A stretch of 64,000 nucleotides of DNA from Cinnamomum chago (lineage: Eukaryota; Streptophyta; Magnoliopsida; Laurales; Lauraceae), in assembly GCA_038049695.1 (NCBI GenBank), contig CP142453.1:15070001-15134000 (forward strand), in the 5' to 3' direction. Made by a program: the position numbers and the translations under genes. Below the pieces are notes generated by a model. That model saw nothing but the letters and a program-made list of their open reading frames with translations, had not been told where the DNA came from and did not search any database. Of this stretch, positions 22,001-33,000 are shown piece after piece. The stretch's first letter is position 1; each line of letters starts with the position of its first letter.

Positions 22001-22145
22001 ATTCAAGTGAGGGACTCCCTTTTTGGGGAGGTTTCAAGTACAAAAGGGTGTACTCCCTTCAAGTACAAAAGCCCTTTTGTACTTGAAACCTCCCCAAAAA
22101 GGAGAGTCCCTCACCGCACATGGTGAGGAAATCCCTCACTTGAAT
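22001..22145. mobile_element. Palindromic MITE with nested hairpin arms
   Basis: Outer arms ATTCAAGTGAGGG (22001-22013) and CCCTCACTTGAAT (22133-22145) enclose an inner near-perfect inverted repeat of about 40 bp (22008-22048 with 22071-22112; core TTTCAAGTACAAAAGGG and CCCTTTTGTACTTGAAA). The loop repeats TCAAGTACAAAAG once more. Related to the MITE immediately to the left. Confidence 0.75.
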
Positions 22146-22630
22146 ATTTCTCATATATATATATATGTCCAAATGAGCTCAGTCCCATGGTGAGACGAGG
22201 GTTTGGATACTGAACCCGATTTATGAATACGCTGAGCTTGGACAAACTTTCTTCCTGCCTGGGTATGGTAATTGGGCTGGCTTTGGTGGTTGGGCTAATT
22301 TCAGCTAACAAACCCAAATCTGAACCCACCAGAAAGTCAATTAACAAGTTGATTATGGGCTGGGTTGGCCAATTATAGAAAGGTTACTCAGCTTTTGGCA
22401 GGGCCAGGTTTGCACAAAACTGGATAGTCAGATAGCAAGGATGGGCTTAACCCAAAACAGTGAAACACCGCCCATGTATGTATTTACCAGGTAAAGCATT
22501 TCACCCAGATATATCAGCCCATAGTGTGCCATTTGGATCAAATGGGTGACGGTCCTCTTTCAAGCCGGCCTCTAAAAAATAAACTATAGCCCAATCCGGA
22601 CGACTTTCTTCCCAGATCAACAACCTGACC

Positions 22631-22738
22631 TGGATCAATTGAAAAATGGGCCCCACCCAACGTTAGATCCTTTTCTATCAAGTCTGGATCAATTGAAAAA
22701 TGGGCCCCACCCAACGTTAGATCCTTTTCTATCAAGTC
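22631..22738. repeat. Perfect 54-bp tandem duplication
   Basis: Two identical 54-bp units starting TGGATCAATTGAAAAATGGG lie head to tail (22631-22684, 22685-22738). Perfect identity implies a very recent duplication or an assembly artefact. Confidence 0.95.
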
Positions 22739-22762
22739 CTGATGGGGACTATTTTATTTTAA

Positions 22763-23267
22763 GGGAAAATTTCAAAAAAGTCCTTAAGTTTCGATCTTAT
22801 TTCAAAAAATAACACAAATTTTAAAACTTTTTAAATTAATCCCTAAGTTTCTCATGAAGTTTTCAATTAAGGACATCCATCTATTTAAAGTTATTTTTCG
22901 GCAATTTTTTTTCTTTTTTTTAATACCCAAATTACCCTTTATTGCAATAAAACTCTCATTCACTTCATTTATATTCTCATCATTTCCCTCGCTAGTGTCC
23001 TCACGATAATCAAGGACATCCAGTATTCCCACAGTGATTCGCTGCATACAGTGGCTGCCGAAACCATGTCATGGCTTTAAATGAAGGGTAATTTAGGTAT
23101 TTTTAAAATATCAAGAGAACAAGTCACCAGAAAAATACTTTTAAATGGTTGGGTGTCCTTAATTAAAAATTTACTGTAAAGCTTAGGGCCTAATTTGAAA
23201 AGTTTTAAAACTTACTATTATTTTTTAAAATAAGGTAAAAATTTAAGGCTATATTTAAAATTTTCCC
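22763..23267. mobile_element. Mutator-like MITE with long TIRs and a perfect 9-bp target duplication
   Basis: The 505-bp element starts GGGAAAATTT and ends with its complement AAATTTTCCC-like terminus. The inverted repeats extend about 140 bp with moderate divergence (for example TTTTAAAACTTTTTAAATTA versus its mate). It is flanked by TTATTTTAA at 22754-22762 and again at 23268-23276, a perfect 9-bp direct repeat, the size produced by Mutator-superfamily transposases. There is no transposase inside. Confidence 0.88.
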
Positions 23268-23276
23268 TTATTTTAA

Positions 23277-25925
23277 TACTATCAGGTACCAACAAAACGT
23301 CTTTGTTATTAATTAATCCTTTGTGTTTCTTTCGCCAGGTACAGTTATGCGAATGAAATTTGGTACGGCTGTCGTCTTCCACGCAATTAACGGCGTTGTG
23401 AAGCGTCGTCACTTGCTAACTGCACGACATTAGCCTGGCCGGTCGTCGTACATCAATTTTCTACCCATCAAAATCACATAGATCAATTACTATTTATCTA
23501 CGTCAATGCATTAAGAAAACCATAAGTAAGAATTTTTAACTGTTTTTTAGTGGTTATGTACATCAATGCATGGAATTTTGAGGAATTGTCATATGTTCAC
23601 ATCTTCATGAGAATTCTTAAATGGATGGGTTAGATTTGGTGCAAGTGAACCTAATCATTGTATATTAAAGCAAAGGGTTTTAGATAGAATTTTGACCAAC
23701 ATTTATCCTTTTTTATCTTAAATCATTGTAGTTTTATCCCACTTTTATTTTTTTATTAGTTCCTTTCTTAAACAACAACTTCATTTCTCCACATTTTTCT
23801 ATTGCCTTACTGATCTAATCCACTTCTCTTATTCCCTTTCTATTCCACATATTCTCGATTTGTAGAAAGATGTATTTTCATAATCTTTTCTTTTTAATTT
23901 ATTTCAAAAAAATATTTACTTAATTTTAAAATTTAAATGCTATAGATATACTCGTGCTAAGCACGGATTATTGTGCTAGTATTTACTTGATCCGATCCAT
24001 TCAAGCCACATATCATCTTAGAACATGTCAAGATTTCAATTTATTATAAGGACAATGATTTCCTAATAGAAAACTGCATATTAGCTACATACATGTTTAT
24101 CAATGGGCCAGGGGAGATGGGTAAGTTTCTCATGAATGGGAGGAATGCAAAAAATCAGGCCAAATCAATTATCCCGGCCCTTCATTTAACATATCACATA
24201 TTAATTTCATATTTTATTGAAATTTAATCCAATGGCGAGTGAATATTCAATGGGTGTAAACTTGATTGTGGTGCTTGATCGTCATATGAAAAAAGTATCA
24301 AATGGGCTGCACTAATTGATACATGTTTATCAATGGGAGAGAGGTAGATGGGTAGGTTTCTTATGGATGAGAAGAACGCAAAAAATCAACCCCAATCAAT
24401 TATCCTAGCCCTTGATTTAACGGTCTTAAGATCTAATCACATATTAATTTCATATTTTCTTGAAATTTAATCAAATGATGAGTGAAGGTTCAATGAGTGT
24501 GAAATTGATTGTGGTGCTGGATCATCATATGAAAAAACTATCAAATGGGCTGCACTAATCAAAGGTGAGCCCAAGTGGGCCCCTACGACCTAGACTGCAC
24601 ATGCAATTTGCTGGTAGGAGAATATTCTCATTTTTATGAGTGGTCTACTCTTATTGTATGTGTGAAACAAAGACTTAGATCAAATATTAATTTCAATTCT
24701 CACATGTTATTTAATTAACGGTGAAAATTACTCTAATCGAAGTAAAATTTGAGCTGATATCTACTTATTGTGGGTGTATCGTGTATGATAGAGATAGTTT
24801 TGATGAAAATAATAATTATATTAAATACATGAAGCTTAAACATCCCAACCGTAAATCACTATCATGGTAGTTTCCATGCAGCAGTTATCATAGAATCCTT
24901 ATAATATATTTAGATGTCATCTCATAAAACAGTAAGTGAGATTTTTATTTGTCAATAAATAAAATATATTCTTAGGAAAATTATACTTATCATAGGATCT
25001 AAAATGAAGGAAATAATCACATGTGATATTTGTCCATATGGGAATGAGAGTTGTATATGCCCTAGGTTGGCCTGAGTCAAGCTTGGAGGGATAAAGCTTA
25101 TCTAACCTTGACCCATTTAGTTTATTCTGGGAAATGTGTGTGATGCTCGGGGCTGATCTGGGCAGTTGGCACCATACTAACCGCCTCAAGGCCTCATTAA
25201 GGGCCTGTTTGGATGTATGATGAATTGAAGTATGGTGATGTGAAACATCAAATCAAGAGATAATAAAATATAAGATGTTATGATGGTGTTTTGTTTTTAG
25301 TTGTTTGATATAGAATCTTTTTTACTTTTTGTATGGAAATGTTGATCTTTTTTGTCTTTTAGTAGAGAAAGGAGGTTGCTTTTTTGATTTTTTTTTAAAT
25401 GAATAGAATTTTGAAATTGTGTACTTTTGATATAACCCATTGTCTTTTCTTGTATGGATAATGGAGGTTTTACCTCACATCTTTTACATTTTCTGTACTT
25501 TTATGCGCCCTCAATTTATGATCTAAACCATTCACTATATTTGAGACTTACTGGTAATTATTATATACATTCTAAAAAACGCCTAATTTTAAAAACTATA
25601 ATTTTTGCTCCCCTATGTTTTCACGACATGGAGCCCACTTTTAGTCAATCCAATCATTTCACACGTACTACCCTGATGAATTTGGTAAAAAGTTCAAGTT
25701 TGATGCTCATCCAACTTTTACTCATCATTGTATTGAGATCACGATAAAGTAATGCCTCTAAAACGATTAAACTTTGGAGCCAAGGATCAAGGGGTTAAGA
25801 TAATCTAATGGAGTTGGAAATTTTCACATACGTAGATCTCATCTATATTATTCCCTCCAATAACATTCCATGATTGTTATATACCACAGTAGGACTCCCT
25901 ATGAATTATATATATATATTTATAT
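23277..25925. other. Intergenic AT-rich DNA with a diverged tandem duplication
   Basis: No gene is visible. It contains the 230-bp duplication at 24091-24560 and, at 25199, GGGCCTGTTTGGATG, a motif frequent at MITE ends, for which I could not find a partner terminus. Confidence 0.55.
24091..24560. repeat. Diverged tandem duplication, period about 230 bp
   Basis: Copies 24091-24320 and 24321-24560 both start ACATGTTTATCAATGGG and both end near TCAAATGGGCTGCACTAAT. They differ by scattered substitutions and small indels, so the duplication is old. Confidence 0.85.
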
Positions 25926-26351
25926 GGGGGCCAACTCTCCAAAGCTGAAATAGGACCGGTCACACAAATCAAAGTCGATTATGCTGATTTTTACATGATT
26001 AGCGTCTCAAAAATCAAGATAAATTCAATCAGAATTGGATTTTTTAGTTTCATCATGCAAAAAAATAAATATAATCAAATTTGATTTGTGGGACCAGCAC
26101 TATTCTTGCTTATGATAAGTTAAATTGCAGCTTATGAGAGCCCTACTGCTTATTCTAAACTGAAGTAGCAAATCAAAGTTGATTATATCTGTTTTTTGTA
26201 TAATGAAACTGAAAAATATAGTTCTGATTGGATTATCTTGATTTTAGAGACAATCATTATGCAAAAAACAATGATAGTCGACTTTGATTTGTGAGATCGA
26301 CACTGTTTCAATTTAGAATAAGCTAAACTTCAACTTAGGAGAGCTGACCCC
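25926..26351. mobile_element. Foldback MITE, two ~200-bp inverted arms, inside (TA)n
   Basis: The right half is the diverged reverse complement of the left half along nearly its whole length: GGGGGCCAACTCTCCAAAGC pairs with GCTCTCCTAAG...-type sequence at the right end (AGGAGAGCTGACCCC), and CAAATCAAAGTCGATTAT pairs with the segment near 26272-26290. TA runs flank both sides. A second family member is at 49223-49602. Confidence 0.8.
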
Positions 26352-27054
26352 TTTATATATATATATATGGAATATTGGAGCATTTTAAATTGTAAAAGGA
26401 TTGATACAGGTACTTTCTCCCTCCCCTTTTTTGCCCATATATCATTTACTCACGTGGAAAATGGTGCTTATGAACATACATTGTAATACAATTTACTGAT
26501 GTAAATTTTACATATGTAAATCTCATTTCATATCACTCGTGTAAAAGGCATACGCAGTCTTTTTAATGATTATGTGCACTGTTTAAAAACCCAAAACTTA
26601 AGTACTACTTGAAACCAGTTGAGTGGATTAACCAGCCTAAAATTGACTAAACTTCCAACCAAACTAGATCAAACTCACTTGACCTTTTTTGACTTGATAC
26701 ATTGGACTCTGTCAAGTCCTTAAAGTAGAGCTGAGTTGAGTTTAAAAACTATGTTTTAGACTTTTATTGAACAAAAATTACAGGAAAATCTTTTTTTGTT
26801 ACCATGCAGATTTACATCATCCTCACTGCCATAAATACGTACCAGCTCATAGATGCATTGGCTCACTACTCCCTCTTTTTTTTTTTTTTTTTTTTTTTCT
26901 GGCATTCAAATAATCTGATTTTTTAAAGTGTTTTCTCACTCAACATGTTATTTGGTTTGGCTAAGAGTACAACCCGCGCCGCCCCATATTCAACAACAAT
27001 TCCACTTAGCACATGTGTGGTCAAACCACTTAATTGAACTTTGAGCGTTTCCAA

Positions 27055-27176
27055 CCTTTTGAGCCGGACTAATCGCTCCGGGTCCAAACGGAAGCCGGAT
27101 AAACTCTCCTATATCCTTACTGTACTAGTCTGGATGTAAAACGTGACCCTATGCCAATTGAGTTACCCATTGGGGT
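27055..27176 (-). mobile_element. SINE copy, minus strand
   Basis: On the minus strand it begins ACCCCAATGGGTAACTCAATTGG, an A-box-like tRNA promoter start shared with the copy at 61181-61330 (CCCCAACGGGTAGCTCAATTGG), and ends in the shared ATCCGGCTTCC ... GATTAGTCCGGCTC section. The B-box region is decayed. Confidence 0.6.
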
Positions 27177-28569
27177 TTTTAATTAAACCTTATTAATAAA
27201 TATATCTCGGGACATCATATTCTGCTAATTAAAGTAAATTGACAATAAATAGACTACTACTAACATGAAAATTAAAAATCTCTTGAGTCAACATCCTCAA
27301 ATTATCTAGAGAAACGTGAAATCATCCAACTACATTATTTTATTTTTGAAATCCTATCTACAATGCTAAAAGTGATTCGCTGCTCAAGTCATAGCACGCA
27401 TGTGATCATAAAGCCCCATGAGTAATCAAACTATAAAGCCGCAGCAAACGGTTCTCATGGTCAGCAAATTGGACTATGGAATGCGAGGACGGACATGTAG
27501 AGTATAATTGTAGGAATATACGAAACTGTAACGGTAAATGAGATAAATTAAGTAATATAGACAAACTTGACTAACAAATTTAACGAGAGTGCGGGCAAAA
27601 AATTTGGGACAATATCTTGAGTTAAGACAAGGCACACCTTTAGTAAATAAAATTAAAAGGTGTAACTGTCATAATTATGCCTTGACTAATCACAAAGCAA
27701 CCATCAATACAAGCCTTTTATTTCCCGAGCCGGATCCCTTGTTTCATCCTGTTTGGACGATTCAGGGGGTGAATGAGGGGGTAAACAAAAAATTCAGTTC
27801 CTTTATTTCCACATACAATTGACACGAGATCAATGTTACCACACAAATCAAAACAATATCAAATGACACGAGGTCAATGTTACCGGTGACACAAATCAAA
27901 GCAATATCAAATGGGAACTAGTTGTAGGTTTCCAATTCAAGGGAAATTTTCAAAAAAGTTTTTAACTTTTGAGTGATTTTCAAAAAAGGGTAAAAAAAAT
28001 TCAATATTTCAAAAACGTATGAAAATTTTCAAGATTTATTTCAATCAGGTCCATTCCGGCAATCTATATCCACCACCGGCAACTTCGTATAAGCAAAAAC
28101 TCAAAAAGGACAAAAGTGTCCTTAGTGAGCAGTGAGTAGGTAAAAAAGAAATTTTCAAAACACTCTTAAACTTTTTAGGTGGTTTTCAAAAAATTACTAA
28201 GGAATTGAATATTTCAAAAATGTATGAAAGTTTTCGAGACTTCTTTCAATTAGGTTATGTTGGGAGATCTCCATCCACTGTTGGCATTTTTTTTTTAATT
28301 CAAAATGAAAAAATCAATTTGATTTCATTCATTCTCCAAAATGTCGAACAACCTATAAGATCAATTTTGATTGTTTCAAGTCACTTATATAACACAATGC
28401 ATTGATTGCAGTGGAATTTACGCTAATAATTAGAGTGTCCAAATATTTGATTGATCATGACGTGAAAAATGAATTAACTATTGACTAGGTTAATAATAAG
28501 AGTGCCCGCCCGTGTTTATGCACAATCATGCCCAGTCCGTTTTTTCAATTTTTCTCCAGATCGGAGAGG

Positions 28570-29150
28570 CCCAATCAAGATCCAAACAGTTTAAAATGTT
28601 CACAAGGTCAAACACGACCATATAATCAAATTTCAACCATTGAATCATCACCAATTTCAAGATATGTGCCACATACCGTGAGCCATTGAATATAATTTGT
28701 TATGATCTGTGGGCCCCAAATACAAGATCAATACCGTTGGATATGTTTGGGAGGCTGTAAATAGATATATGGTCAATTTTGATCACATAATACTTTGTGA
28801 ATTTAGAGATATGTGCAAAACAAATATAACCATTGATATATTATGCTTAAGATTGTATTTGTCCATGAGAAGTAAATTGTTTCAATTTTTTTTGTTATTT
28901 AGAGGCGTGTAAAACAAGATCTAAACTGTTAGTAATGTTCACAATATCAAACATGACCATGAGATCAAATTTCACCCGTTGGATCATAATCTCTAGATAT
29001 GTGTGGATTATGTGGGCCCTAAACACAAGATCCAAACCGTGAGATCTCTTTGGAAGGCTGAGCACGTCCATATGGTCAATTATCATGGCCTAATACCTTG
29101 TGAATCTAAAAAAATATGTGAAAAAAAAAACTCTCAATCAATGATATAAA
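28570..29150. repeat. Diverged tandem duplication, period about 300-340 bp
   Basis: Segments beginning near 28594 (AATGTTCACAAGGTCAAACA) and 28934 (AATGTTCACAATATCAAACA) and continuing through GGGCCC...ACACAAGATC...ATATGGTCAATT correspond in order. Divergence is high. Confidence 0.65.
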
Positions 29151-29270
29151 AGTGTCTATTTGCATTACCAAATACCTCCTTTTATTTTAGCTTCTTTTTT
29201 CTATGACTCGTCTATATTGCATGGTCTTTAAAAAATAGACAGGTGGTCACAAACATAGCATTAGATAAAT

Positions 29271-29443
29271 GAGGAAGTTTCAAGTGCATTCATCCCTCAC
29301 CATAGGGATGCTTCCATAAATGAGAATTTTCAAGTACAAAAGTGAATTTTTAAATACAGGGTGATGTATACTTTCTTGTTTTCATATGCAAAAGGAAAAA
29401 TTCCCTCACCCTATAGTGGGGATAAATGCACTTAAAACTTCCT
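29271..29443 (+). mobile_element. MITE with 10-bp target duplication (AAGTTTCAAGTGCATC family)
   Basis: The 173-bp element has inverted termini (GAGGAAGTTTCAAGTGCATT / GCACTTAAAACTTCCT) and is flanked by TTAGATAAAT at 29261-29270 and 29444-29453. The 9-10 bp duplication suggests Mutator-type mobilisation. Sister copy at 21810. Confidence 0.8.
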
Positions 29444-29453
29444 TTAGATAAAT

Positions 29454-30001
29454 ATACTTACATCTATTATCTATACATACCATGGTCCATGGTATTGAAC
29501 ATTTGATCCTCACGCATGCAATTAAAAATAGGCTCGAACGATTCGACCCGTCGATATTCTCCCGAGATTCCGAGTGTGAAAACTCGGTGGGAGGGGGGTA
29601 AAAAGTAAAAAACAGAGAGGTTAGAAACAGTTAAGCAACTCAGATTACCCTCACAAGTAAGATCTATCAGAGTCTATTTGCTTTCCTTTTCTGTGTGTGT
29701 CCCCCCCTTTCCTTTTTTAATCAAAACCTCTCTTTCCTCATTCTCTCTCTGCATTTATTCCTTTTCTTCTTATCGCCTCTCCCATTTCCGCGTGTAAGAG
29801 AAACAGATCCCACTCCTCTGCAAACCAACACACAGAGCGAGAGAGAGAGAGACACACACACACAACAGCAACATCGAGAATGCGAAAGCCCTCGTAGCCG
29901 AGCATCGCAGACGAGGCCCGTGTACATAAAGAGAAAGAGAAAGAGAAAGACGAGGAGAGAAAGCGAAGGAGAAGCGAAAAGGTGGGGAGGAAGGGAGGGA
30001 G
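29454..30001 (+). promoter_or_regulatory. Promoter and 5' leader of the GAUT7 gene
   Basis: Upstream of the GAUT7 start. The part nearest the gene is CT-rich (29686-29770), then has (GA)n(CA)n at 29836-29864, as is common in plant leaders. No clear TATA box was found. It contains a short upstream ORF at 29880-29897 if that part is transcribed. Confidence 0.5.
29880..29897 (+). other. Short upstream ORF in the GAUT7 leader
   Basis: ATG CGA AAG CCC TCG TAG encodes five residues (MRKPS) and ends 104 nt before the main ATG. Whether it lies in the mRNA depends on the unmapped transcription start. Confidence 0.4.
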
Positions 30002-33000
30002 ATGGTGTGTCTTAGTTCCCTTCCTCTCAAAAGAGGAAGGAGAGGCATCGCAGGAGTTATATTTCTCGTCTTCGTCTCCATGGTCGTCCCTCTCATCTTC
30101 CTTCTAGGAATCAACACCAGATTTCATCCATGTAAGATCCGCAAAACCCTAGATCTGCTGCGGATTCTCGTCTCTGTTTGTAATTCCCGCTTCCAGATCC
30201 GAAATCAGGCCCCGAGATTGGCCTCATTTGCATTGGATCTTCGAATCTCGAGTTTGTTTTGCTTTTTTTTGCGATTTGGAGAAATTTCTTCTGTTTTTTC
30301 GAGTTTATGATGTTGATCGATCGAAGTTTATATGCATTCGTCGATTGGATCTGCAATGCGCTTTTTGTATGCGGATCTCTATCAAAGCATGCTAATTTGA
30401 CATTGATCCGGTCATTATCCAACATTGGATTAACTGTGATTAAGTTTGAGCTTACTAAGTGGTTGAATGATCTGATTAGTGTGATACTAGGCCAAGCTAC
30501 TTTCACCATCTGATGTTGTGATTAGATGCATCCAGGTCGACATCATGGAAACAGCAAAATGAGTGTTTTTTTTTAGTTTCACTAGGATGGATCTTTTGTT
30601 TTTGTAGTTAATTCTATCTAGTGAAAATGTAGATCTCTGACATCACTGTTTTTTTGTTTTTGTTTTTGGTTCTCTTCAGCAACACGATGGGGCGATTCGG
30701 AGCCGGTGAGGATCTTCTTAGTTCATTGTGTTTCATGAATTATTTGAATGCTGCTTTTTGTTTCTGATGGGTGTGTGCCTTTTGATTTTTGGCTGAGAAC
30801 TAGGATCCTGGGTTCAGAAATTTTAATGCAGCAGAAAGCGGTGAAGATTCAGAGGTATACTGTTTTGAAAAAATTCATTGTCGCTTTTTTTGAGGTTTTG
30901 GAAGGACTGTTGTGTCATTTGAAGGATCTGAATTTTGCATGCTGGTTGCTGAACAATAGTGAGATTTTGATTTTCTGCAGGGTGGTCAGTCAGAACATCT
31001 AGATATGCTCCTGAGGAAGTTTGGGCCAGAACTTTCAAAGGTTTCTTTCTCACACTGCTATCATTTTTTTTTTTTTGTCCATATTGTTGTTATCAGTGAC
31101 AAAATAATCTGGTTTGTCTGTAAATCCTTCCCAGTTACTGTTAAACATGTTTCTAGTAAAAATCAGGTTATGCATTGAAATATCGAATCATAATAATATT
31201 GTGGCCTCTATCAGGGATATGTGCATTATGCTACTGAAGCAAATTACATCTTTGGAAAATGTGAAACTTTGATAGGGGCTGCATGTTTCTTACATAATAC
31301 TATGCTGCCTATGCCATATACCTTAACCAAAGATGTGTGGTATTTCCTGATTGTCATGCCTACTGGATTTTAAATCCTTGATGCACCACACAAACTTAAA
31401 AGTCTGAACTGCAATGTGAAATTTGTGAATATTTGTCTTCACATGATCCTTAGTTTCTTTTGTAATTGAGGCTAGCACTTCCTTTATTGTTTGTTTGCAT
31501 CCTGTTTTATGGCACTTTGCCACCTATTTTCTTTGTTCTTCTATAAAGTTTGACCGAACCTTGTTTGGATATATGTCAATAAGATCAACCTACAGAAGCC
31601 CATGTCAGACTTTTACACGTATTGCTTGCGAAAATGACCTTTATGGCTAGAGCTTTTAGCACGGTGGGAAGGTGCTCATTGCCGCAACCATGAGGTTGTC
31701 GGTTTCAGTCATGTTGCCATTTGCAAAAAAAAAGACCTTTATATTGCTATTAGGTTTAAAAGTAAATTAATGCTGAAACAAGGAATGTCTTGTAAATTTC
31801 CTAGAGGGTCATCAGTTGGTTGGCCTAATAACTCGCTGAATTTTTTGAAAGTGTTTTATTTTTATTTTTATGCAATATTTGAAGATGTGAAAATGAAAGA
31901 AGGATATAGTAGAGGTTTAGGGTTTTGCTTACAACCAATTGGGAACTATTTCCTTGGCTCTGTCAGACCTTTCTGAGGCGGTCATATAAAGTAGAGGCTT
32001 TTGTGAGAAAAACCCAAAAAAATTTGAATGAAATATAGTGTGGTTCTCATTGTGGTGCTTGCTTGTAATGACACTAAACTCCTTGAGACACGTTAATTCA
32101 ATAACTAAACTTCAACAAGCTCAGCAGTTCAAAATGAAACAACACAACATATATGACTTAAGCATCCGCCACATACCTTTATACAATGCACTAATGCAAA
32201 GGAACATCAGACTACAATTTTCTGCATTATGAATGCTTTTAATATATATTTTAGATTTTTTTGCGATCAAATCAAAATTCACTCTGTGAGGACCTTGAAG
32301 CATTGCATACGTATTACCTTTTCAGGTTGAGAATGCCGTCCTTTGTGTTTGCTGTTTTTAACCATCATCATCCAGAACCTGTAGAATGGAGTGAACCTAT
32401 ATGGAAAACAGAATTTCTTACTTTATATTTTAATCCACTAGCCAAATTACTTATATAAAGAGGGTTTTTTTTTTGGGTGTGTGGTGCGTGCACCATTACT
32501 TATTTGTAGAAGTAAAAACTTATTGAAGACTGACATATTCAATCAACATAATTGGCAAGAACTCCTAATATGATAGTAATATGTTTTGAAAAACCAAAAC
32601 AACCAAGCGTTATGACTCTACCTATCTAACAGAAACACTTCTGTAACTGTCAAGCCCTAAGTATCAAACAAACTTTCGGACTACCCATATTGACTTGTTA
32701 CACCCACGAAATTAATGAACTCTCTGATCAACTATAGGTGGGACTGCTTGGGGGGTACGTCTGCTCCCTTTGGTTTTTCTGTGCACTAGGATCTTCTTCA
32801 TGTTGTCTCATTGGTGATTGTGGAGATGAAGCATTCAAACGGTGGTTTTAGTATGGCCAAATAATACTGTAATATCTTCTCTCTCTTATAAGTTAACCGT
32901 TGTACTTGGTGTTGGCATAGGTTTTCCAATCTTCCCCCTTTCATTTGTGAGGAATGGGTTGTGCAATGATTTTGATATAACAGTCCCTATATAGTATTTA

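Larger units (their letters stand above)
26352..29270. other. Intergenic AT-rich DNA with retroposon and duplications
   Basis: No gene is visible. It holds a long T-run (26877-26899), a SINE-like copy (27055-27176), two direct repeats of TTTTCAA-rich sequence near 27950-28040 and 28145-28240 that resemble the termini of the Mutator-like MITE at 22763, and a diverged duplication (28570-29150). Confidence 0.55.

Noticed and set aside
24091-24560. LTR pair or CRISPR-like array from the repeated ACATGTTTATCAATGGG units
   Set aside because: Only two adjoining copies without TG...CA ends, spacers or primer site; a plain tandem duplication.
29695-30015. 106-codon frame overlapping the GAUT7 start
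   Set aside because: Needs a GTG start, is Arg/Glu/Thr-rich from GA/CA repeats, and overlaps the well-supported GAUT7 first exon in another frame.
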